From Myrica gale (lineage: Eukaryota; Streptophyta; Magnoliopsida; Fagales; Myricaceae), in contig OZ005602.1 in NCBI GenBank assembly GCA_963930655.1, positions 8,424,001-8,488,000 on the forward strand: 64,000 nt of DNA, given 5' to 3'. Position 1 is the stretch's first letter. Each line of letters starts with the position of its first letter. The notes beneath the pieces were generated by a model, which worked only from the letters and a program-made list of their open reading frames with translations, had not been told where the DNA came from and ran no database searches. Made by a program: the position numbers and the translations under genes. Shown piece by piece: positions 1 to 14,300 of this stretch.

Positions 1-411
1 CAACTCTATTAGCAAGAACAATCCATTGAGAACCTATACTAATTTATTATCATTAATCGAAATAACATACATCATGATTAATTAAGTTGAGTCACCATAG
101 GTCCATAGCCTCCTTTCATTCTATACTTCTCATAAAAGTATTTTAGTTTCTCTGAAAGACGTTAGAATTATAAGGACCATAATTTACATTGGGATAAAAT
201 GGTCGTGTTAAGCTCTTAAAACAAAAAATACTTACCATCAACTTTTACAATCAACTCTTAATACAGAAAATACTTCTAATCAACCAATAGAATCAGCTCT
301 TAATATAAAAAATATGGGCATCACTTTTAGAAAACCATTATTTATAGGAAAAATTAAATTTTAACCCATCAAATTATTATTCAATTTTGAAATTTGCCCT
401 CCAAATTATAA
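1..411. other. intergenic, nothing recognised
   Basis: AT-rich DNA with no coding region, RNA gene or clear repeat that I can support. Confidence 0.5.
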
Positions 412-728
412 TTTTTTGAGAAAATTACACTATATATACACCCTCAAAATACAATACAACTTGCAATTTGCATCTTAAATTATCAAACTTAACCCATTAC
501 CTCCCAAACTACGAATATATTTACCCTTTTATTACCCCATGTGAAGATATCACCTTTAAATTCAATAAAAATAAAACACCTTACACAATCTTCATAGTTG
601 AATTGTGATATGGAGTAAAATATAAACCAACTTGTAGTTTGTGGTTATATATGTCAAGTTTAATAGTTTAGGATGCAAGTTACAAAATGAGTATTAATTA
701 GAGGGTAAAATATATATTTTCCCCTTTT
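412..728. repeat. foldback MITE-like element
   Basis: The left part (from gagaaaattac at 418) and the reverse complement of the right part (ending gagggtaaaatatatatttt near 720) read as imperfect copies of each other. Both contain a 'tttgcatc(t/c)taaa' block followed by 'caaacttaac'-like sequence. This long imperfect inverted repeat of about 310 bp resembles MULE-type or foldback MITEs. I could not fix a target-site duplication, so the ends are approximate. Confidence 0.5.
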
Positions 729-753
729 TTTTTACACCATACGGGGTCACGTG

Positions 754-1082
754 TAGGGGTGGGCAAACCGGGTTCGGGTTCGAAAATTTCAACCAGAACC
801 CGACCCGAAATATTCGGGTTTCTTTGTGAAGAAACCCGAACCCGAAAAAACCCGAAAATATCGGGTCGAAACGGGTCGGTCCGGTTCGGAAAACGCGGGT
901 TACGGGGTGGAGGAGTTATATTTTCGGGTTCGGGTCGGGTTTAATTTCGGGTTTGTTCATATACCCGAACCCGAACTTTTATTTACTTGCAAACCCGACC
1001 CCGACTAAACCCGACCCGATCGGGTCGGAAACGGGTCGAGCCGGTTCGGGTTGTCGGGTCTCGGGTTTTTTGCCCACCCCTA
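754..1082. mobile_element. hAT-type MITE with 8-bp target-site duplication
   Basis: The 329-bp element starts TAGGGGTGGGCAAA and ends with the exact inverse, TTTGCCCACCCCTA, a 14-bp perfect terminal inverted repeat. It is flanked on both sides by GTCACGTG (746-753 and 1083-1090), an 8-bp duplication as expected for hAT transposons. The interior is a degenerate array of CGGGTT/AACCCG words on both strands. It encodes no credible protein, so it is non-autonomous. The duplicated target contains the CACGTG (G-box) hexamer. Confidence 0.9.
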
Positions 1083-1090
1083 GTCACGTG

Positions 1091-2138
1091 TTTACATTAT
1101 ACCCCTTGATGAGAATCTAGGTGAAAGTGTCAACATCGTTTTTGTCATTTTCGTGATCAAATTTAAATTTAGGAAATAAATTACAAAAACATAATTATAT
1201 GATTGTTACTCATACACCTATCAAACTTCAAACAGGGAACTTAACACCAACACCAAGGAAATTGAACACCATCCCATAAGCAGCTTGACTTACAGGAACT
1301 ATCAATCAGGTAAACAATCCAACACCATCCCACGAGCAACTTCACTTACTGGCACCGGCAACCGATTCGCCAACCGAGTGAACTCGATGTCTTGATAAGA
1401 CTATTTTTTTCTTTCTAACAAGATGTCCAGACCAACTTTCAATCCCCCTGTTCCACAAAAACCGAGAGCAATTGCCAGGCCAAAGGCTCTAAGAATCCCC
1501 CCCCCCAAAGAGTTGACAACGGCTATAAAATTTTGAACTTGGAACCTTGGCAAGAACATTCCACCATGACCCAAACTTAATCACTAGGGAACATTCCACC
1601 AAGACTCAACCTTAATCACTAGGCCAACCCCTTGAGTTTCTTAACAAGGCTATTTAGTGTTCCAGAGACTCAATACACGATGTTTTTATGTTGCATATAA
1701 TGATCAATTCCTACGTCAAAGGGAGCTAAAAGACTTGACCAAACTTTCAAATGGCTACAAATGTAGCTTCACTAGACATGCGGATGTGTAAGCAAGACTG
1801 ATCCCCTACAAATTTATCCCTCTTCCGGAAAAGGAAAAAAATTTCTTTGTTATGATTTTCCTATTCTTTTTTCTTTTATCCTCCCTCCCAACAGGAAAGA
1901 GGGTTTTGTATGGCATCCTTCCTAGACCTGTTCCTTCACATTGCAATACCAGTAAACACCTTTTACTTTCGTTTTTTTTAAAAAATTTTTTTTTCTACAA
2001 AATAGCATCTAGTTTCACCGATTTTAGGCCAGCATTTTCCATGGGAAACATATCAGATTTTTCACGACAGATTGTATCGGTCCCCTTTGGCAATTTTTTT
2101 GACATTAACACTTAAATGTACAGTAAAAAAACCGGGCA
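1091..2138. other. 3' flank and probable 3' UTR of the BPM3-like gene
   Basis: No coding sequence recognised. The few hundred bases below 2139 on the minus strand are probably the 3' UTR, but I could not place the polyadenylation site. Confidence 0.4.
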
Positions 2139-2323
2139 TCACGTTCTTTGCCTGACCCTCCTACCATTGGTATCGTCGCCATCTGAAAGTTGACCCCAAA
2201 CGCTCCGAGATTTTCCTCCACTGCTGCAATCCTCATCACAACCTGCAATTGTCTTCAGGATCTCTGACTGCAGCGAAGGACAATTTTCCTTAAGGTACTC
2301 AAAGCCATCTGATCTCATGACAG
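2139..2323 (-). CDS. BPM3: BPM3-like exon 4 (C-terminus)
   Basis: The acceptor TATGCAG precedes CT GTC ATG AGA ([18 protein letters not shown]). The exon runs to the stop after VRQRT. The split codon G/CT restores Ala335. Confidence 0.92.
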
Positions 2324-5300
2324 CTGCATACAAAGTCCAAATGTAGAGAATGAGGAACGACTATACTAGACACGAGAGACAAAAAAAAGATCATAATTAA
2401 AGAAGGAATAGATTCTGCCCTCAATTTTTGGAAACATCAGAAACCAGGTGTGTACCGCATAATTTGCGAAGAGACGGAAGAAAGAAACATATAAGGTCAA
2501 CCTAAAGGCAGGAATTAATGACTGACTTCACCTAAGCAGTATCCAATAAAAATTGCTTAGTTGAACAAACCATGAACTGTATAGTGTACAAAATAGGTTC
2601 CGCACTACCAATAGCTCAAGGCCATTAACCAGGTCATAATACAATCTAAAACGACTCCTGCTTTGATCCATAAACACGGACCAAATAACTTAAAAGAAGC
2701 TATCAAGTCTTTATAATCGAAGGCATCTTGTAGGGGCACTTGGTTTTACAACTATGAGACATTTGGTTGGCCTACAAAACCTACCCGCCTAACATATCAG
2801 AACAGGACAAAAAGTCACCCCTTACAGAGTACAAAAAGACAAAAAAATGCACATCTCGTTAGAAAGTTCATCCCCTGATGAACTAAAAAAAATTCAAAAT
2901 GAAGCTCATCATCCATAACCAATGAGGTTTCTTTCCACAATCCAGTGTGTCCGGAGGAATTCAAAGCGAGAAAGCTTGCGTAGCAAGCAAGATAATCCAT
3001 GTAATCCAATCCTTTGAAACTCATTACCGAGATTAATAAACTTCAAGTATAAACCATAATATCTACTACACCCCTGGCACAAATACAACCAGCTGATCAA
3101 CATTTCCACAGCAAGTTCATAGTTAGGAAACCAGCTTCCTCCATTTCATTTAAGACAATAGACTGGATTAATATCCATAATTATATAAAGACTTATGTCA
3201 GAATGTTGATTCACACTTCCAGTAAATACTTTGTACCAATACTTGTACTGATAGTTTGACGAGGTGCCTTTTATTTAAAGAAAGAGATCTCCATTCAAAG
3301 CTTTACAGATGAGTTTCTTGAACTGACACCTGTTCCAGCTTTACTTCCATTGAGCTTCCGTTGTCAATCAACTGATACAAAGTCTTCTTTGTTTTTTCCT
3401 AGTCTTAATAATAAGCATTAACGTAGAACCTATTTCTCCACTAACGACCACCATCATCAATGGGAAATTAGATGAGCAGCAAAGAACTTTTGCAGGATTT
3501 TAGCTAGACTACCGAATTTGATGTTGGGCAGAATAAGGGAATTTTCATATTTAGTGATGGGCTTTAGGCCTGAAAGTTGGGGATTTCTGGAGAGTGATAC
3601 TTTAGGATTTATATAAAGAAGTAGGTTTAGAAAAGATAAGAATGTAAAACATAGAGGAGAGAGCCACAAATAATATTGAGAAAGTGCAGGAGTGGGAGAG
3701 TTCTTTCTCTTTCCAAAGCTAACTTGGCTATGCAATATCTAAAAAGTTGAAAGCATAAAAGTGGATCTCTTTAAACTGGCCGGGGGGGGGGGACAGAAGT
3801 CTTGGACGTGGTGGCTAATATTTCAAAAATTTAGGAGAACTTTGTTTTTTTTGCAGAATTGACTTTTATGCAGATTTGTGAAAAGTTGGTTGAAAATTTG
3901 AAGGTTGTTTGGTAGGAGATTGAGTTTTATTTGAGTTTGTGAAAGAGTTTAGATAGGATGAGGAGTTGATGGAAATTTTTATAATTGAGAATTTTCAGGG
4001 TTTATGAAAAAGTGTAAATAGAATGAGTCGATGTAAATTTTTTATATTTAGTGGAAACTTGAGTTTTATTAAAGTTTGTGAAAAAATGTAGAGAGAGAGT
4101 TAATTGGGATTTTGAAATTTGAAAAAGTAACAATTTTGTTCACTAAAATTTATCATTTTTTCAATAATTTTATTAAATTTTAACATTTTCTTAGCCAAAT
4201 AACAAAATCTAAACATCACGTAAGTTAAGACCTATAAGAATTTCCACAAGGAGATGTAAAGTGGCAACCTAGAGTGGATGGAGCAGTCAAGAGTATACGA
4301 GAGTAGTGAGTAGTTGAATATTAACATCACAATTTTATAATTCAAGCTCTTTCCAGAGAATGGACTCGAGGTCTTTTCAGAAGCCAACGTTTATCAGGGC
4401 GTATGCTTTATTGTCTTCTTAAGTTCTACTTGACAAACATTCTTCAATAAAAGCACTTACGATTCAACGTCCAAATTCTTCAGTTTATTATTCTTCACTT
4501 GTAAAACCTTGTTTACTTTAAATGCTCTTTTGCAGCAGATGAGGTGTCTTCCTTAGGACACAAGCATAGCAACGCATCCAGAGTAATCGGTATAAAGTGG
4601 AAAATGCATGGCTTTCATGGGCAGCAACACAAGGTGTAGTAATGCTTGTTCGGCATTTACCACCAGGGTTTCCTAGGATCATGTCACACAAAAGCAGTGA
4701 TGGCTTAAATATTTTCATTGCTAATAGATGATGAAAGTTTAAAATGTCTCTTAACCGGCACTAGAAAGGCCATCCACTTCCTATCTGGCAGTAAGGTACT
4801 AACTACATGCCTAAGGCTTAATAACAAGTGGATGGCATGCTCCAATTGGCTCTAGCTAGAAAGACAGTTATGCTTTCACCAGCCCACAAAAACAATGCAT
4901 GGGCGTCTGCACTGGTACAATGTGTATTGAGTGCACCACGTAATCCGTGAGGTAGGTGGTTCACATCATAACTGCTTCAAATAAGCTTGAAAAAATGATG
5001 TTCATGAAACAGTTGCAAGAGATACTATTTTAGGCAAAAAGGAAGTGTTAAATGACTAATAGAGGCAATTACTTGGCCAGACCACATCCAGAGAATGTTA
5101 AGAACTAACCAATGTCCGCTACAATCTGTGTAATTAGTGCATTCATCTCTATAGCCTCACAGGTCCATTTCGTTGTAATGACCTAGAGCCACCAAAGGAA
5201 AAATTCGTGTGCCAAAGTTGAACATTACAGCCAGCAAATGGAACAAAACTTACTTACCCAAAAAAAAATGGAACAGACCCCCCCGTAAACAATCTCCAGC

Positions 5301-8300
5301 TAATATCACATAGCAAGGCTTTAAGAGAGTGATGCCTCTATGAATAAGTAGTGGGTGCTTGGAAGCACGCAGCTAAGGCAAAACAATTGATACAATAACG
5401 ACTTGCAAAATTTAGCCACTGTAGGAAAGCCACCTTCGATGCTTCAAGGAAGAAAGTGATTCTCCCTCAATAGTGAACAAAACCAAAAAACAAAATAGTA
5501 CGATGGCTAATTCTGTGGAAGAAAACAGCTCAATACCGAAACTAGGACCGTATTAAAGATAATCTTCAAGTGTTATGAGTCAATTTATTTAATATTTATC
5601 CATTAAACAAGGAACCTCCCTGGATACCCAAGATCATAAGCAAATGCATGCATATGATATAAACCTCATATGTTGAACCACCACCTGTCAATAATACTTT
5701 CCTAAATACCACGTCGCATTACTTCTCCATCATCCACACATGTAGCAACTAGGTTAAATAATGCAATGGGATCTTTTCTGGTTTGGGTAGGTGAGGAATC
5801 CGAACTTTGTCCAATGTTCGTCTCAGACTTCATTTATGGACCACTGGATTTACGAGAACATCAGTTAGTGGCATCCCTATCGATTATTTGCTTCTTCATT
5901 CCCTAATTGCTAACTTCATGCCTCAGAACGGGGCTGATGTGTATTTAAGGTGGCAAGGAATTTTGAGGCAGCATATAAACATTTTAGTTCGAATGCAATG
6001 CTTCTTTGCCTTGACTGATGGCCGGCAGAATGAGAAATAACCACCCATTCAAGAATGTTGAGTTGTCTATTCCTGAGCTGAAATTCTTATTTCTACAACC
6101 TTTGTAAGAGAGCCGTCCATTGGGGTTTTCACTGTCTCTTCTCCTTCTTCCAAGTATGTTATTGACTACAGTCAATAATGATTATTTAGGACCCCAATTT
6201 ATACTACTTCTATGCTTAGGTTTTGTCCTTTTATTAACAAGACCTTCATATAACTTTTAGAAAAATAAAAAGAATTATCAGCCTTCCCCTATAATACCTT
6301 AATTACTAGTTTTCCACATCCATTATTTGATTGCCACTTTACAATAACGGTTGTATCCTCTTGTTTTCTACAAACACCTTTGCCTAGCATAACAATCTCC
6401 ACATGAAGTGCTCAATAACAGGAATGAATACACATATTCATATAAACATCTACATCATGATACAGATTAAAGTACTATAAATCCATAGAAGGCCAAGTAA
6501 TTGCACTGGAGCACCGTGGAGGTGACAAGTTGACAACTACTTAGCAGCAGAGTGGGAAATATACCGTGAAGATGGCTCCATACAGTATGCAAAGCCTTAT
6601 TGGGGTTGGAAATATTGGAAAAAGAAAAAAACGGTTTATTTTTATTTGCCTCCCTTGAACAGTGAAGAGTGACCAGAAAAAGAATGACAATTTCATTCGT
6701 GGCCTCAGAATAAATATCTTTGAATATGAAGCAATCGTGTTAGCTGCAATTTATGGTTTAATAATAGCCGAGAATTGTGCTTAATAAACAAATTAAATTT
6801 CATCTTTCCATAATTTAATTATTAGAGAACTTTAATTATGAGGAAAATACTACTTGTTAACTGACATTTACCTGCAAGGTTTTCAGAAGCAAATCTCAGG
6901 CAAACAGCTTTTAATTCTGCAGCGTGACAGCGGTCGGCTAAGGCCAGAATTTCTGCAACAGAGTTCACAGATATGTCCTCACAGAGGCAGGACTCGCACA
7001 TCAGTTTGAGCCTCTCCAAACCATACCTATGTGCTGCTGCCAACAACTTTGCTGTCAATGTCTCAGATACTGGGGATGGACAAGATGAGCTTGAGGCAAC
7101 ACACTCCACATCTTCTGTAAGGCAGTCTCTGTATATAAAATGCAGCATGGCCTATTGGACATACCATGACAAGCAGTAATGAACCGTAAAATACCACCAC
7201 AAGAGCACAAATGTCGACCATCCCTCAACACTGACAGAAACGAGAGAGAAGTGGGCGGATATTTTACCTTGAAAACCTTAGGTTCCAGATCTGTTACAAC
7301 AATCTCCTGCTTATCTTCCTCTAACCCATCAAAAAATTCAGATCGAAATAAAGGGGACCGAGCAGCGAGTACTAACTTATGAGCACGAAAATTTTCCCCC
7401 ATCACATCAAAAGCAACATCAGAACCTTCCATATTTTCCAGTAGCATGCCGAATTGTGCTCCAATGTCAGATCCCGGGACATGAATTGAATGTAACCGTG
7501 GACAATCTGTACCTGAAACCACAACTCCAACAGTACAGTTGATTTTCAAGGAATCATCCTTGAGGTAATCTGAGCTTTCAAGCAAACTTCGTCTAAAAAA
7601 TCGCTTGTATCCCCTGAAGCATGGCACACATAAACAAGATTAATAATTTGGAATGGATGTTGACTAAAAGATAGCTGCCAATGGTACATCTAAGTTTTCG
7701 CGTTTGGGGTCCCGGGGGAGAGGGGGGGGGGGTTCTTACATACGAAGGGATACCAACTTATGTGTAACAGAGCCTCTGAAACCCAAAAGAATGACACCAT
7801 AAAACCAGCAAATTTCAAACCACGGAAAAGTCAGGACAGCTCATGTCCACAACAAAAACGAAAAAGATCAAACCCAAAAGGACTGTTCTGCTTGAGATAT
7901 ATTATACTGGAGAAATGGCAGTAAATAGTTTCTGATGACAGTCAGACTAACAGTATCCCTCACATCGGTTCAGATTAAGGTGAAAAAAAAGGCAGCAGAA
8001 AAATTGGAACACCAAAAATCTGGAAGCAGGGGTAATTAAGTATTTTTGCTTGATTTATGTGTTTTATTTATTAATTTTAGTCTCTCTTTATTTTTCCTAT
8101 TTTAATGAGATGTCAAAGGATTCTACATGGTCCCCAAATAACGAATAAATAGGCCCAAACCTAATTGGATTTAAAGTCTGCCCACAAATCCTACTTGGAC
8201 TAGGATTTTTTTTTTAATAAGGAAAGCTTTATTGAAAGAAAAAGGAAAAGGGAGTAGTACAAAGGCTGTACTGAACCGCCTACAACAAGCAAGCTAGGAA

Positions 8301-11300
8301 ACTAATAAAATCACTGAAGTTTACAAAAGGGGAACCCATCACCCCATTAACCCACAGAAACAAGGTCTGCAACATTTTTCCCTTCAAACATTCTAAGGAC
8401 AGCCCCAAATCTTCAAAGCATCTTCCATTCCTTTCCCTCCATAAGCTCCACCAAATGCACAATGGGATCATATTCCACACAGCCAATGCCAAAGGATTGT
8501 TGAACTTCCTATTCCAACACTTCAGCACCCCACCCACCCTCATAGGCATCACCCAAGGGTAGTTGACTATACTAAGAACATGCACCTACAACTCTCTCGC
8601 AACCAAGCAATGGATAAGCACATGATCCACAGTCTCCCCATCATTCTTGCAAAGAAAGCACCAATTAATCAAGCATAACACCCTCTTTCTTAAATTGTCA
8701 ATGGTTAAGGTCTCAAAAAGCACAAAAAATATATTTTCCAGCTCTGCTCTAGAATCTTGCTATTATTATTTCCTAAATCCATTAGGAATTGTAATATGTT
8801 ACGACACTTCTTTCTTTCCTAAGAGTTGGTCACTCCTACAACTTTTGGCAACATATATCTCTTAAACTACCTAGAGAGACTGAGTTTCACACGGAAACCA
8901 AATAATCCTGCCAGCCCTATAAGGCCCTAAGAAAAACCCTAATCTTCTTTTCAAATAGGATCATATTCCCCTTGTTTTAACCTCCAGCAGCCTCCCTATC
9001 CCCTAAACTTACTTTTCAATCCTTCCAAGAGACAGAAGCCCCATACCTATCAAATAACCACCGAAATACCACCAATCCAGCAGCTGCTTTTCATCTCTCT
9101 CCCGCCAGCCTCTTTCTTCTCCAAGAAAACCTTGATTTTTCAACCAAAATAGAATTTGTTTGGTTGTTTTCAACACCCAGCAGCAGGCCTTGCCAAGGAT
9201 TCAAAGATTTTCCTAAGATCAAGAACCTCAAGAAAGCAATTTGTCACACCAAAATCCTACTGCATCCAGGATTAAGGCAAATTAAAAATCTATAATCTTC
9301 TTAGTTTTATTTTCCCATTTTCGAAATTAGATATGATCGTACGCTGGAAAGCATTACTAGAAAGGTTCAACTCAAGCCAAACCAACCAACGAGAATCACT
9401 AGAGGTTAGGGTCGAGAGACAAACACAAAGGACACCAAGCTTTACGGGAGTAATACTCCCAACCTTTACACTCTTGTCTATTAACAAAGTTGTACAAGGA
9501 AGGACTAGGGCTTTTACAACAAACTTAACCACTAGCCCGGACGCTCAAAGGCTTTTCTCTCAAGAACAACTCTATGCTCTCAATACAAGCTCTCAACACT
9601 CCAACTCCCAACTGCCTAAGCAAGGGTCCAAGCCACGTTTTTCTAGCCTTCAGGAGTGTGTTGGGCGGGAAAGCCAACTGTCTGCCCTACAGTTGGTTGT
9701 TGTCAGGCTCTGCAACAGGTGTGACAGACCTCTGCACTATGCATGTGCGTCTGTCATACTGATGGTCTGCCTGGCAGTTGCTTGCTAGCAAATTCATGCA
9801 GCAGGTATGGCAGCCCATGCAGACAGCTAAGGCGCCAGCCCCGCACATGGCAAGGCCACTGATGCACGCAATTGCCCTGCAGCGCCCCAAATTCAAATTG
9901 CCTTGCTGCCCAGCCTTTTGCCAATATCATGAGCCGCTTGGCGCCCTCTGGCGTGCCCCAGACATTCTCAGCGCACCCTTGGAGTATGTCAGCATGCCTC
10001 TGGCGCAACATGATGCGCCCCTAACACTGTCAGTGCACCCAGGCCTAGCAAACGGCCTTGAACAAGGTCACCGTGAAGAAGTATCTTGTGCCCCTCATTT
10101 AGGATCTTTTTGATAGGTTGAGCCAAGCAACCTACTTCACGAAGCTAGACTTGCGGTCGGATATTGGCAAGTCCGGATTGCGAAGGGGGATGAGTCAAAG
10201 ACAACCTGCATAACGAGGTATGGCTCATATGAATTTCTGATGATGCTGTTTGGCCTCACCAATGCCCCTGCCACGTTTTGTAACCTCATGAATGATGTCT
10301 TCCATGGGTATATTGACCGTTTCGTGGTAGTCTATCTGGATGACATTGTGGTCTATAGTGGCACAATAGCGGAGCATGTTGAACACTTGGGCATGGTGTT
10401 TGGAAAACTTAGAGAACACTGCCTTTTTGTGAAAAAAGAGAAGTGCGAGTTTGCAAAGAAGATTATGTTCCTGGGTCACCAGATCTAAGAGGGAAGCGTG
10501 AGGATGGATGGACGGGAGAAAGGTGGAAGCCCTTTTACAAAGGCCAGAGCCACGAAACGTCCCAGAGCTCCGATTCTTCCTACGAATTACAAACTACTAC
10601 CGCAACTTCATTGAAGGGTACTCCAAACTGGTGGCTGGCTTGACAGATCATCTGAAGAAGAACCAGTGGTGGGTGTGGTCCGAAAGGTGTCAAGAAGCAT
10701 TCAACAGATTGAAGGTTATTTTGTCAACAGAGTCCGTGTTGCGACTTCGAAGCTTTGATCTGTCATTTGAAACTCATACTGATGCATCCAACACAGCCAT
10801 TGGTGGGGGTGTTGGTCCAGGAGGGGCACCCCGTTGCTTTTGAAAGTCGAACGGTGTCGAGCAACGCTACTCAGCACATGAGAAGGAAATGTTGGATGTT
10901 GTCCATTATCTGATGGTATGAAGAGTTTATCTCCAAGGCACCCACTTCATTGTTCACACCAACAATGTGGAAAACACATATTTCCATTCCCAAAGGAAGT
11001 TGTCACCGAAGCAAGCCCGGTGGCAAGAGTTCCTACAAGAGTACGATTTTGTGTGGGAGCATAAGTCCGGGCGGTACAACCAGGTGGTGGATGCCCTTAG
11101 CCGCCAGCGGGTGATTGAATACGTGGCTGCCCTTACCTCTTTACAATCAGATTTCCTTGATAAGGTGAGGAAGAATGCCCATGCTGACCCCACATACCAA
11201 AAGTTGATCACAGATGTTCAAGCTGGTTTGGTGTAGAGATATTGGTTGGAAGATGGTCTGCTCTATGCCAAAGGCAACCGGCTCCTTGTACCAAAAGGGA

Positions 11301-14300
11301 AGTTGCGACAGAAGTCGTTGAGGGAGACACGATGCAGAATGGGCTGGCCACCCAGGGAGGGAGAGAATGATGGCTCTCCTGGAATGATCCTACCAGTGGC
11401 CTAAGATGGAGGAAGACGTGGAGTTCTACGTCACGACTTGTCTGATGTGTCAACAAGACAAGCCTGAGCGGAGGAAGCAGGCTGGGTTGCTCAACCCTTC
11501 CCTATTCCAGAGAAACCGTGGGTGTCCTTATCCATGGATTTTATCTCTGGCTTCCACAAAGAGAAAGGGAAAGGATCGGTCATGGTGGTAGTAGGCAGGT
11601 TGACAAAGTATGCAATCTTTATTGCAACGCCCAAAGTATGCACGGTTGAGGTGGCAGCCGATCTTTTCTTTAGAAACGTCATCAAATACTTTTGGGTCCC
11701 TGATGACATAATAAGTGATGGAGATCCAAAGGCAGATTCTGGACTTTGTTATTCAAGCTACTTGGTTCGGAATTTTGAGACAAACTTGTGCTAGTAGATG
11801 TCTCGTAGCGTTCAAGTTTGCTAAAGACAGGCAAGAGCTACTGACTATGGCTCAGGATAGCCTTGCCAAGACTCAGAGGCGGATGAAGAAGTATGCTGAC
11901 TAAGGAAGGCAGCCCTTGGAGTTCCAGGAGGGAGATATGGTAATGCTAAAACTTACCCCTCAGATCTGGAAGAAGTTTCATAAGGGATAGACCCACCGCG
12001 GTCCTTTTCCAAAGTATGATGACCCTTTTGAAGTTATAAAGAAGGTAGGTCAGGCGGCCTACAGGTTGAAGCTGCCCGAACCACTAAAGTTTCACCCGAC
12101 CTTCAACGTGAGCTTTCTAAAGCACTATAACGAAAATTTGGTAAATCGGGAAGGATGAAGTCAAAGAGAGTCCCTCCAACATTCGAGTGCAGTTCAACAA
12201 AGAAGAAAAGAAGATATCAGCCCAGCGTATACAGGTTATAGGAAGAAGAATAGGCGGAACTATTTTCTTGTAAAGTGGAAGAACCTCCCAGAACATGCTG
12301 ACATACGCCAAGGGCGCGCTGACAACGCCTGGGGCGAGCCAGAGGGAGCTAGGCAGCTCATGATTGTGGCAGAAGGCTGGGCAACAATGGGGCTGGCGCC
12401 CAAGCTGTCAGCATGGGCTGCCATAACTGCTACATGGCTTTGCCAGCAAGCAACTACGGGGCAAGCGCCTAGGCAGACCATCAGTAAGCCAGACGCACAG
12501 GCAGAGCTGCAACGACCTGTCACACCTGCTGCAGAGCCTGAAAACAAGCATCTGCAGGGCAGGCAGTTGGCTTGCACGCCAAACACACTTCTGAAAGGCT
12601 ATAAAAATTTGGCTTGGACCCTTGCTTAGGCAGTTGGAGTGTGTTGAGAGCAGAGTGTTGTTCTTGAGAGAAAGCCTTTGAGCATCCAGGCTAGTGGTTC
12701 AGTTTGTTGTAAGAACACTAGTCATTCCTTGTACAACTTTGTTAATAGACAAGAGTGTAAAGGTTGGGAGTTGCAGAGCGTTGAGAGCAGAGAGTTGTTC
12801 TTGAGAGAAAGCCTCTGAGCATCCGGGCTAATGGTTCAGTTTGTTGTAAGAGCCTTAGTCCTTCCTTGTACAATTTTGTTAATAGACAAGAGTTTAAAGG
12901 TTGGGAGTATTACTCCCGTAAAGCTTGTTGCCCCTTGTGTTTGAATCTCGACCTTAACCTCTAGTGATTCTCGTTGTTTGGTTTGAATCCAGAAATTTTT
13001 CCTCGTGATGGCACTAGACACCGAGTCTAGTCACAACCAAACCAACCAACGAGAATCACTAGAGGTTAGGGTTGAGAGACAAACACAAGGAACACCAAGC
13101 TTAACGGGAAAAATACTCCCAACCTTTACACTCGTCTATTAACAAAGCTGTACAAGGAAGGACCAAGGCACTTACAACAAACTGAACCACTAGCCTGAAT
13201 GCTCAAATGCTCTCTCTCAAAACAACTCTATGCTCTCAATACAAGCTCCCAACACTCTCCAAATCTCAACTGCCTAAGCAAGGGTCCAAGCCACGTTTTT
13301 ATAGCCTTCAGGAGTGTGTTGGGCGGGAAAACCAACTGTCTGCCCTGCAGTTGCTTCTTGTCAGGCTCTGCAACAGGTGTGACAGGCCTCTGCACTATAC
13401 TTGTGCGTGTCATACTGATGGTCTGCCTAGGCGCCTACCTGGTGGTTGCTTGCTGGCAAAGCCATGCAGCAGGTATGGCAGCCCATGCAGACAGCTAAGG
13501 CGTCAGCCCTGCACCTGACAAGGCCACTGATGCACGCAATTGCCCTGCAACGCCCCAAATTCAAATTGCCTTGCTGCCGCAATCATGAGCCGCCTGGTGC
13601 CCTATGGCGTGCCCCATACGTTGTCAGCGCACCCTTGGCGTATGTCAGCATGCCACTGGCGCCTCATGATGCGCCCCTGACACTGTCAGCGCGTCCAAGC
13701 CTAGCAAACGACCTTCCTTGGCAGTTCTATCCTGCCCCGCCCTTGCCCAACAAGTCTATCTTGCTGGGGCCTTTCAAGTACCCGCACTTGTAGTAGCTTG
13801 ACATGTCCTTCCCCATGCCAAGGTGCTTGGTAGTGTGCACGAGTGCTAGGAGTCACTCTTGCCATTGTCGTGTCGTGCTGCCGTTTATGCTAACAGGTTA
13901 CCCTCACCGAAAGAACTTTACGTCCCCGTTGAGGCTAATCTTGGTGGGGCCTTTCAAGTACCCGCACTTGAAGTAGCTTGACATGTCCTTCCCCATGCCA
14001 AGGTGCTTGGTAGTGTGCACGAGTGCTAGGCGTCACTCTTGCCATTGTCGTGTCGTGTTGCCGTTTATGCTAACAGGTTACCCTCACCGAAAGAACTTTA
14101 CGTCCCCGTTGAGGCTAAGGTGAGGTAGTTATAGATCAAGTCCTTGAACTGCCACAACGTGGTGTCCTTTTCCCAAGTTGCTTCGGATTTTGGGAGGTTC
14201 TTCCACTTCAAAAGAAAATAATTCCGCCTATTCTTCTTGTTATAGCTCGTACACGCTATGCTAATATCTTCTCCGCTTCCTTGTTGAACTCCACTCGGAC

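Noticed and set aside
9333..10113. Protein-coding frames in the 9.3-10.1 kb block
   Set aside because: The block repeats at 13.0-13.7 kb and inverted at 12.3-13.0 kb, and has LTR features, so these frames are chance ORFs in an LTR.
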